In this document: piece after piece, positions 55,000-64,000 of the stretch | Layout of the letters: every line of letters begins with the position of its first letter | Numbering within the stretch: position 1 is the stretch's first letter | From: Beroe forskalii | Lineage: Eukaryota > Ctenophora > Nuda > Beroida > Beroidae | NCBI GenBank assembly: GCA_011033025.1 | Contig: WFMF01000277.1 | Location: 169,207 to 233,206, forward strand | DNA: 64,000 nt | Direction of reading: 5' to 3' | Position numbers and translations under genes: made by a program | The notes under the pieces: generated by a model | Databases searched by the model: none | What the model saw: only the letters and a program-made list of their open reading frames with translations | What the model was told of the DNA's origin: nothing

Positions 55000-55770
55000 C
55001 CTTATGTCTACTTTACATAGTTGTGGCGTTGCGGTGCACTTTGTGGTATGAGATCAGAGCGAACGTGGTCACCCGTCCTCTTCAAGCCGAGTGTATTAGT
55101 ATCACGCTGCGCTTCAGTTGTGCTTTTTGCGCGCGTAAAAGCACAACTCAAGCACGGCGTTTTTTTAATACGTCGCCCTCGACGTGGTAAAGTCGAAACA
55201 CCACTGAGAGTTGTCATCCCTGATCCCACACCATTGCAATGTCAACGCATAATCATATGCGTGCAACGTTAGCAACAACAGTAAAGTTACTGTTGTTGCT
55301 AAACGTTTGCGCGGCGCGCTTCCTAACCAGGGGCGTCGCGAAACGCTTGCCGCGCCGCGTTGTCGGACGATGTCTGATCCCGCTGACGCAAGCCATGCAG
55401 CGTCGCTCGGAAGGGTCTATCAACGATAGACAACGCGCCGCGCACTCCGTGCGCGTAACCAGGGTCCTGGTTAGGGCAATATGTTGTGTCCCGGCCGTTT
55501 GTTCTCTGAACACGCGCGCAAAATAGGTCCTATAGGACCTATTTAGGTCCTGTAGGTCCTATAGGACCTAAAACGAAGGACAAGCCAAGCGGCTAGCATG
55601 GCTGAGGCCTGAGAATCAGTGGCGCGGAATTTCCTCGGCCTCGAAGGTCTGTCAATGGCCGACAAAGCGCGCGCGTAAAACTAGGGAACTGGTTAGAAAT
55701 AGAGCAAGGCTATGGGTTTGGGGTTGCTCTAACCAGATCCCTCGTTTAACGTGCGCGCGACAAGGCGCTC
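55000..55770. repeat. GC-rich palindromic repeat family, copy 2
   Basis: Shares CCTAACCAGG-type words and CGCGCG runs with 5000-5560, in reverse orientation. Includes a hairpin (TTAGCAACAACAGTAA near 55270 with its complement to 55303) and stacked AGGTCCTATAGGACCT palindromes at 55527-55570. It follows the NACA 3' end. Confidence 0.6.
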
Positions 55771-58700
55771 CTGGTGGATAGCACCACCCACTGGGTCATG
55801 GGTTGACCCAAGGGACCCTAGAAATTGGCAAATGGCTATCACTGCTCTGCCTTAAATTGCTAATTTTGTTTGTTTTTACCAGATTTCAATCTTTGGAATC
55901 TATTTCCGATATTTATTTTACTATTTACTCATCAAATACCTTTTATTTATTAGCAGTATGTACCAGTTTTGAGGGTATCATGTTCTGTTGAGATTGTTTT
56001 TCTCACTTTCTCGAAAATTTCCCAATATCATTTTTGATTCCCAATATCGTTATTTATCACTATGTTTAGTCCTTGATAGGAAGCCCTTTTTAGAGATTTT
56101 AGATTTGTCTTGGTGCTCATCCTCAGCACATCCCAGCAGCTTTTCCTGAGAAAAATCTATGTTGATTTAGTGTTTTAAAATTTTATGATTGAATTGAATT
56201 AGATTGATTGCAGATTGATGTCTTGAAGAAAGATTTCTTTTTAATTCAAAAAAATCTCAATTAACTTATTATCTTAATCATTTTATGTTTTCAGATTCAT
56301 TGTATTGGGGGTACCTTTTTTTAATCACATTAAAGATTGATTTTCATATTTTCTACTTTAAATTATTGAATATGTTTATTGACAATGAAATTTGAATCAT
56401 AATTGCTATAGCATTGAAAAGAATTGATATGTTAAGACTTTGGTGTAATGGCCACTAAATATAAAATTCTTTGTTTTATTAAAAATTCTTTGTTTTATTA
56501 TATTTGATTCCACTGTCTAATAAGTCCATTTGGTATCAAGCATAGGTCACATGTGAAACAGTTTGAAGGAGTGACTGAGCAATGTACCAATTTCCAATAT
56601 GTAGATTTTAGACTTTGCTAAACATCCCATTTAAATAGGTAGGCATGTGATCAGACTGCATCAAGTGGACGAGATGAACTTGGGTATTGTGAGTAGTTTC
56701 CATGACACATTTTTTAGTTGTCATATTGACTTAATCAAACAGGAATAAATAGATTCAATCATCACAATACTTTTTAATAATTCTTGGATTCAAGATGGAT
56801 CATGGGTTCATCATCTGAATGGTGGGGTATGTGCCCAGCAGCCCCATCATACCAGTAAAACAAGCAGCTGTTCAGCTTGGGATCATTACCTGCGCAGAGT
56901 TTGTTGATGATCCTAGCTGTATCAGAGAGGATATCTCTGGCAGGAAGGACAGGTTGCTCTCATTGGAGGCTGTTGACCCTGTGTACTGGTATTGCTCCCC
57001 AAAGAAGAGGACAGACCAGCCACTTTCATGAAAAGTGTTTTTCTACAGACCAAACACCCACCTTACTCCTTGGAACAGGCAACACAGGAAAAAAGGGGCA
57101 AAGGTAGTCAACCAGATTGCTGATTGTAGCTTTAGTTTACTCTCAAGACTAACGCAGTCTGTATGCCACCATTGGTGGCATTTGCTGCAGAGGATTCACC
57201 CTTGCCGCATGAGAACCTGTCCAGGTCCCTGTGGGCAGAAGAGAGTGTCAGGAGTGGTGTTGTGATATCCAGAACATCAGCCTCCATGGTAATCTGCTCT
57301 GTGACTGATGTGTATGCTGCTGGTGGTGATGGAACTTAATAAGCATTGCTTGATGGTGCAGAAATCATGCTCTCAGCTGGTGAAGAAACTGGTGAGCTGC
57401 CCGGAGTTGAGCTGTGCAGCCTGCTTTTTTTTCCCTGGCTTATTAATGGTCAGCTTGATTTGGCTCATCTTAGGAGGTAAATATGCAGACCAGACCAGTC
57501 CCTAGATAACTTGACTCACCTGGTTCAATTCCAATTTTAGGTGAGTATCCCAATAGTGTTTTGGGTGCTTCTGGCTAGTGGGAGTGCAGGTATCCACTAT
57601 CCAAGGAGAGGGGTAGCTGGAATACCCTAGCTGCCAGCGTTTGTGTGTAGCTTAGGGATATGTCTATAAACCATCTAGATTTTAGATGTGCTCTATACCC
57701 TATAGTTGTAATTTCATTTTGAAACATGAGGAGGCAGGGTCCGTCTTGACCTAATTATTTTACCTAAATATTTTACAATGATTATCATTAAATAAAGATT
57801 ATAAGAAAACCCTGTATTCAAGGTAATAACTTCAAGTGGTGATTAACTGATTACACATAATAATGAAATTTGATACAATATTTTGATAAATGGGTTAATC
57901 AGATAATAATATGTTCCCACTGAGTCATTGGACAAAGTATAATTATTTCAACATTATTTGCAATCTTTGAGAAATGAGAGAAGCACATCATTATTAAGCA
58001 CTTTTAGCGATATGTATTATGCTTTGTTGGGTTTGTTCGAGGAAATAGTCAGATACTTGACCTGCATCAATTACTGGTGGGACCTGTCAAACATGCCGGC
58101 TTTTTAAAGGTGCAAATGTTTTCCAAAATCTTAAGTTGGGAAAGAATATTATTATCTCTCAGAAAAATCACTCCCTTTCTCAAAATCTTATGATAATTCC
58201 AACATTCTTACATTGTGTTCTTAGACTTAACTCCATTAGAATACATTTTATGACCTGTGAACATTGGAAGCTAAAATTTATAATGTTATTAATGAAAGAT
58301 CAATCAAATAATCAAATAATATATTAATTAAAGATTGCAAAACATAGATATGCTTGAGGCTCGTGTTTAGGTAGTACTTGGGCATTTGCATTGTAATTTA
58401 ACAACGTACATTTTGATTAGGTATCTGCAAGATGATAAATTCTTCCATACAATAATCCAGTTTTTCCTAAACAGTTAATACCATCTTGTGGTCCTCTGAG
58501 TGAACCAAGTAGACCATTCTCAAAATTGGCTTATACGATTTGTGCTTGACTTTCGGAGTATCTTGAGCCACATGTGATATGATCGGAAGATCTGTTCACA
58601 TCGAGGAGTTTCTGTGGGTAAAATTTGAGATATATGACTTGAAACACAAGGAAATATTCTTAGTGCATAAAAATATTTTTGAACAAATAGATTTTCTTAC

Positions 58701-59340
58701 TTGTTTGCAAACTTTCTCAATAGTAATACAGATTATAGCTAGATGAAACTCTTAATAAGCTAGATAAAACTCTTAAGGCGTCCTGTATTGTGTAACATAC
58801 CAGAGGTTTTGCTTTTATCGAGTGAGACCCGAAGAGGAGCTTGAAAATGAAGTTGTGAAATTGCTATGTGACAAGGCAATTTCACGAAATGGCATAGTCA
58901 TATGTCACCAAGACGTGAAAGAGGAAAGGACTAACTAGGAAGCCTGAGCTCATGTAACCTATTAGTCTGCCACAAAGACAGCTCAATACACAGTCTGAAG
59001 AAGGAAAGATATCTGAGTTAAAAATGAAGTTTGTAAAATCTAATTTAGAATTTGAACATGTAGCCACGCTCCTGCGATCTTTTGCCTGATGGAGTTATGG
59101 CAGTCTAACATAGAAAGTATGCTCGGATTAGAAGCTTCAGATCACATTTGAAGATAGGTATATCATAAATTCCCAGATTCGAGTTATTAATTATTGGTGT
59201 TTCAATACTTCCAAAAAGAATGTTGTTATGGAATCTGAAATTTTACAGCTACTTATTGGTAATTAAAAGTAATATATTCGAATTATATCTGTTCTGGAGG
59301 TCCTTTCCGAAACTAAATTTGGTTTCGTTTCTGACATTTT
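55771..59340. other. AT-rich intergenic DNA with a possible decayed coding remnant
   Basis: 56819-57505 is less AT-rich and has short overlapping frames on the plus strand (for example MVGYVPSSPIIPVKQAAVQL), interrupted by stops. It may be a dead transposon or pseudogene, but I recognise no domain. Nothing else coding is seen. Confidence 0.3.
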
Positions 59341-59512
59341 AGCAGCTACAAGTACAATTCTGTTTCACTTTTGGAGGTATGATGCATTTTGGAAATGATA
59401 TTCTTAGGACCAGATGTTGAAAGAATTGAATTTAATAATATCGGCTGTCTCGGATATGCTGAAAGAATTGAATTTAATAATATCGGCTGTCTCGGATGTG
59501 TTACTGAAAACT

Positions 59513-59680
59513 TACCAATGCCATCACCACCAGTGTCATCATGACCAGTGTCATCATGACCAGTGTCACCCCCACCAGTGTCATCATGACCAGTGTCATC
59601 ATGACCAGTGTCATCATGACCAGTGTCACCCCCACTAGTGTCATCATGACCAGTGTCATCATCAACACCAATGTCATCAG
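59513..59680 (-). repeat. 15-bp tandem repeat coding Gly-His-Asp-Asp-Thr
   Basis: About ten copies of a 15-nt unit (plus strand AGTGTCATCATGACC, with variant CACCCCCAC) in galectin-like exon 3. Since 15 is a multiple of three, length changes keep frame. Exon 2 lacks the repeat and has only a short Asp/Gly run. Confidence 0.75.
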
Positions 59681-62521
59681 CATCACCAATGTAGCTCAAG
59701 CTCAAGTCAGCTGTAATGCAGTCCCCTTGATCGTTGTTCACGACTAAATACCTAAATAATGGCTGCAGCTCCGCTTCTTTAACTGGGTAGAAACTTATCA
59801 CGACGCCATTGATACTCAAAACATAGTGGAGTTCTGTTATCTGAATAACGGCCCAGTTAAGGCCTGTATTAAGATCAGGCATGTCATCATTAACCGATGT
59901 CACGGTCTTCCAATTTCCCTTTATTCGAACTACTTGCCTGATTTTCTTTATCGTTATTCTATTGGGCCCATTTTTATCCTTTACTCTAAGTGCGACTCGG
60001 TAACAATCAGTTGATTCTGATAGATATAACGTGAGCGACATTGTACATTTAGCATCATAGTTGCCATCGAATAGAAATGCCAGGTTAATCACAGTCCCTG
60101 TAGTTATGACATTGCTGGGTGCCATTGTCCCATTTTCCGAGATAACAATGTCTTCAAGCTGTTCTTGAGTGCCTAGGTGTTATTAATGATATTATTCAAC
60201 TAATAGTGAGCAAGAATTGCCTCCGTTGTTGTCGTTAACATATTCTAACTGTTAGTAATTTTGCCCCAATTTTCCCTCTCCAAATTGTCTTTTTGTTTTA
60301 GTACAAAATGCATTGATGTTTTGATGAGGCCTGAGGGTGAGCAGAGATCGTGATAAATTGGGGTTGTGTCATGTGTGGGGAATGTGTACATACTACCTTT
60401 AGCGTAATGTTAAATTTTAGCTATGAAATAGGAGGTGATGCTGCATGCGACCAAATTTGGTCGTATGCGGTCGTCGTCGTATGTCGTATGCTCGCATCCA
60501 ACTGCTCCTTTATAGTATCACTTGCGCCAATATAGCTATACTAGTATACTTAAAGCTTGGTGATTTGGTGTTTTGGCATCCTCGCAAGGGTAAGAGCTTT
60601 AGAGAAAACGAGCACAATTCTTGTTTTGAAGGTTTTACTTCTATTCCAACAGCTGCACGGCCAATGACAGGAATCGGAGTATCCCAGTAATTATAAATCA
60701 AGCTTTCGCTGCAAAGGCAGCTTCTCATTTGAGACTTCGCTCAGTTTCCTGTACGCTCAGCTGAGTTAACCGTGTGTCTGTGTAGGCTTGAATACTCAGG
60801 TTAGTAGATATCCTTCACCCTTAGCTCAGTGGAAATGGCAGGTAATCGATCCCGGGATCTCTCGATCACGTGACAGACTGAGAACTATATTAACATCAAC
60901 TGACCAATCATCAGTGATACAATACTTCCAAAAAGACTGTTGTTATTGAATGTGACTGTTAACGAATATTTGTAGGCAATCAAAAGCACAAAAACAATCT
61001 GTGTTGGAGTCCTTTCCGAAACTAAATCTACAATTTGCTACGTTTACTTTCGGAAAGGACCCCTGATATTTTAGAATTCAAGCAGCTACAACTGCAAGTT
61101 AATTTCTGTTTTGAGATTTGAATTAAAATGCTCAGGACCAGCTGTTTCAAGAAATAGAATTAGGCATTAGACTCTTCCGGATAACTGAATGATATCTGTT
61201 ACTGAAAACTTACCAGCGCCATCACCACCAGCACCATCATCATCTGCGTCATTAGCAGCACCAATGTAGCTCAAGCTCAAGTCAGCTGTCATGCAGTCCC
61301 CTTGATCGTTTTTCACGTCTAAATACCTAAATAAAGGCTGCAGCTCCGCTTCTTTAACTGGGTAGAAACTTATCACGACGCCATTGAGATTTAAAACATA
61401 GTAAAGTTTAGTTATCTGAATGACTGCCCAGTTAAGGCCTTTATTAAGTTCAGGCATGCTAACCTCAACCACTGACTCTGCCTGCCAAATACCGTTTATT
61501 TGAGATGTTTGTCTGATTTTCTTTGCAAAACTTCTGGTCACCCCCTTATACTTTACTCTAAGGTCGAAATGGTAACAATAAGTTGATTCTGATTGATATA
61601 AATTGAGCGACATGGTACATGCAGCCTTATAGTTGCCATCGAATTGAAATGCAAAGTTAATCACAGTCCCTGTAGTTATGACATTGCTGGGTGCCATTGT
61701 CCCATTTTCCGAGATAACAATGTCTTCAAGCTGTTCTTGAGTGCCTAGGTGTTATCAATGATATCATTCAACCAGATTATGAGCAAGTGTTGCCTCCGTT
61801 TTCCTTGTTTGCGGACGCTCATTGATTTTCCTCCCTCTGGGGCTTGACATGACACCCCGTCCGTACCGAAAGATCTAAGGGGATGAAAACAGGATATCTT
61901 ATACTTAAACGTATGACGAAATCTATCCTTTGGTAGCCCGAATTTTCACCTGTCTACATTTCACCACGTCATGTTAACATTGATAAAAACGTATGCCTAA
62001 GCCAAGTGATAAATTCATAAGCGTTTCATTTGATTAAACTGGCGTTAAATTTAACCGTTTTCGTCCTTTAGGGCCGGTTAAAAGTATTATAATATAAGGG
62101 CCAATAAGGTGTAACACAATTTTGATTGTCAGCCTCCTCGAATATAATGTCAGGATTTTAGGGGATTTTGGTTTGGTGACTCATTGGACATCGAAAAAAC
62201 ACCCTATAAGCCATTGCTTCAAGTAAGTTCCCCTACTCTTCAAAACTTTTCTGTTTTCTACCGGACTACTCCCAAACCACGATCTCTGCTAACCCTCTTC
62301 AATGCACTTTTTTGTGAAACAAAAGTCGTTTGGAACTTAGGAAGGAGAAAATCAGATTCAGCAAGATTTAGAAGTGCAGACATACAGACATAGGCACTAT
62401 TGAACTAACACCGATTTTCAAAAACCATTTCTAATAAATTACTTGAATTTGTGCGAATGAGTTCATACACCATACCTGGGTTTATGATCAGTGTCAAGCA
62501 TGCCAGGAGAATTCTTTTCAT
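59516..62521 (-). CDS. Secreted protein with duplicated galectin-like domain exons (3' end not found)
   Basis: Exon 1 (62476-62521) encodes a signal peptide start (MKRILLACLTLIINP). Exons 2 (61214-61744, 177 codons) and 3 (59516-60172, 219 codons) are duplicates with phase 1 borders, so both can be joined in one protein. Each starts TQEQLEDIVISENGTMAPSN and has a galectin-like beta-sandwich: YHFDLRV (compare HFNPR), an IWQAE or NWKT tryptophan, MPELNKGLNWAVIQI, YYVLNLNGVVISFY and LDVKNDQGD. Exon 2 keeps His and Arg of the sugar site and W..E; exon 3 loses the His (YRVALRV) and Glu, so binding may differ. Exon 3 ends with an acidic DTGHDDTGGG repeat. Both end at GTAAGTTTTCAGTAACA, so more exons should lie below 59500; none was identified. 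Confidence 0.65.
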
Positions 62522-64000
62522 GACAACTGATCTTCGTAATGATGTCACACTTCTTTACGCGTAAGTTCCAATGCCCAAAAATAAAACGGAAGCAATTCAA
62601 TATCAATTAAAATGAGGATTGCGGATCTTCACAGTTTAGATTTATTGGTCTGCTACTGACATAATTACTGCCACAATTATACGATCATTGGTGCACTGCT
62701 TGAAGGATAAACTGCCCACCGGTGCCCTAATCATGACTTCTCTATAGCACTATAAGCATTAAAAGGCTTAGTTTTGTGGAGAAATCCTAATTTCCAGGCT
62801 ACCAGAATGAAGTTTCCAACATTCAATGCCAACCAGGCTCAAGACATATAATTACTTGGCTGTCATTTAATAAAGTAAACAATCACTTGACCTGCCGGCG
62901 TCTCGTATGATTTAATCACATTATTGAGTGGTGATCATCAACAATAGCTCGGACAAATTGGGGTCAATTAAACGCCATCTTTGGAGATCAAACCGTGGTG
63001 AGAAGCCTTCGTCCATTAATCTATTGATGATCGCTTAATCGTGGCTCCTAACAGGATATCGGCTTCCATCTTCTTCAAAAGAGTGTTTATACCACATTGG
63101 TATTATGGGTTAATCAGTTAGTACAGTTCTTTGTGCGGAATTAGGTGTGGAACTCGGAGCTCGAATATCAAATTCTCGGACCAAAATGTAGGCGGATAAT
63201 GCCACCAGCTCACTCCTTGGAATCAAGCTGATCACGTCACACTCTGTCACCAATTTCCCGTCATATCTCAAATTTGGCACAAATGGAGATTCATTGATGT
63301 TTTTAAATTATGTGGCCCAGGATAAAATATACTTAGAGTTTGGTGCGGATCTTACAAGCCGGTTTTGAGAAAGTCGACTTTATCCATAAAGTGATCCAAT
63401 CGAATTGCGCCCCTTTATAATTTATAACACAATTCTATCAAAACTTTAATGGTTTTATAAAAAGCTTTGGATGAAGCTCCATAGCTTTAAAAAAATCAAA
63501 AATTCCCTCTCAAAACCTACATTGTCTGTTCTTCTTCTTCAACGACTTGACTGTTAATCCTCTGTCGGTTAGAGTGTTGGAGAGCCAGAGTGGTATTATA
63601 TACCTGGTCACGCTGTTACCATCCTGATCCATACCTAGTGTCAGTGTTGTGATGATGGGTGGAAGGGTCAGTTAGTATATGTGGCTCAGGTTTTTTGGGT
63701 GCAATATATCAAGAAATTTAATAGTTGTTGTATTTAAAATTATTTTCCAGTAAACTGAAGTAGTGGAGAATCAAGGTACTAGTTACTGCTCAGGTATTCA
63801 AAAATGAGGTGATATGATGAGGTTTTACAATTCAAGAACTCTCAATTTCATTTATTAAATTCTATTCTAGCGATAGGCTAGGTTCGAAATTGATAAACTT
63901 AGTACTGTATATCCTTTATTTTAATTCAACCAAGATTTGATCGCAAATTTTCTCTCCATCGTTGTGTTATAATTTACAACTTTTACTTCGTAGTTTGTTT
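62522..64000. other. No gene seen
   Basis: AT-rich with no open frame above background and no repeats I could relate to the families above. Confidence 0.4.

Noticed and set aside
56819..57505. Short overlapping plus-strand frames
   Set aside because: No recognisable domain, several stops; listed only as a possible remnant.

Overview
The window is animal (metazoan) nuclear DNA, not bacterial. Genes are split by short, AT-rich GT-AG introns. The encoded families are metazoan or eukaryotic: a WASP/N-WASP actin regulator, nascent polypeptide-associated complex alpha (NACA), a PIM-like kinase, an Ig/thrombospondin-repeat secreted protein, galectin-like domains, a VIT/vWA (vWA5A-like) protein and a FUT8-like fucosyltransferase. 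Repeats and transposon remnants are dense. An early-branching invertebrate such as a sponge or cnidarian would fit, but no species marker is visible and I do not name one. Exon borders were worked out by hand from splice motifs, phase and protein logic.

Layout. 1-1.8 kb: an intronless PIM-like pseudokinase with a TATA box, then a possible small exon. 1.8-5.8 kb: palindrome, minisatellite and GC-rich repeats. 5.9-13.6 kb (minus): a ten-exon gene for signal peptide + three Ig domains + one TSP1-like repeat, with LINE, Helitron-like and MITE debris in its introns. 14.4-33.7 kb (plus): a WASP gene divergent from the Ig gene. Its introns hold a FUT8-like retrocopy, an orphan secreted-protein gene, a LINE and a retroposed structured RNA. 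36-38 kb (minus): a broken vWA5A-like gene, cut at its 5' side by an inverted duplicate of exons 1-6 of the Ig gene (38.1-44.1 kb, plus). 40.7-43 and 46.1-48.4 kb: two fold-back elements with mariner-like ends, built from inverted arrays of about 172-175 bp units. 45.7-54.9 kb (plus): NACA, whose core exons give exactly 218 residues and which also contains two large Pro-Glu-Pro-Val repeat exons, an arrangement like vertebrate muscle skNAC. 55-59 kb: repeats. 59.5-62.5 kb (minus): a secreted gene with tandemly duplicated galectin-like exons.

Most unusual observations. (1) A splice site of the WASP gene has become a minisatellite twice: the acceptor of one exon is repeated about six times, and the donor of another about 23 times. 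(2) The two inverted Ig copies carry different, complementary lesions: a lost splice donor in one and a signal-exon frameshift in the other. (3) NACA has in-frame, optional giant PEPV exons that arose by exon duplication. (4) An unidentified structured RNA was retroposed with an A-tail and a perfect 13-bp target-site duplication.
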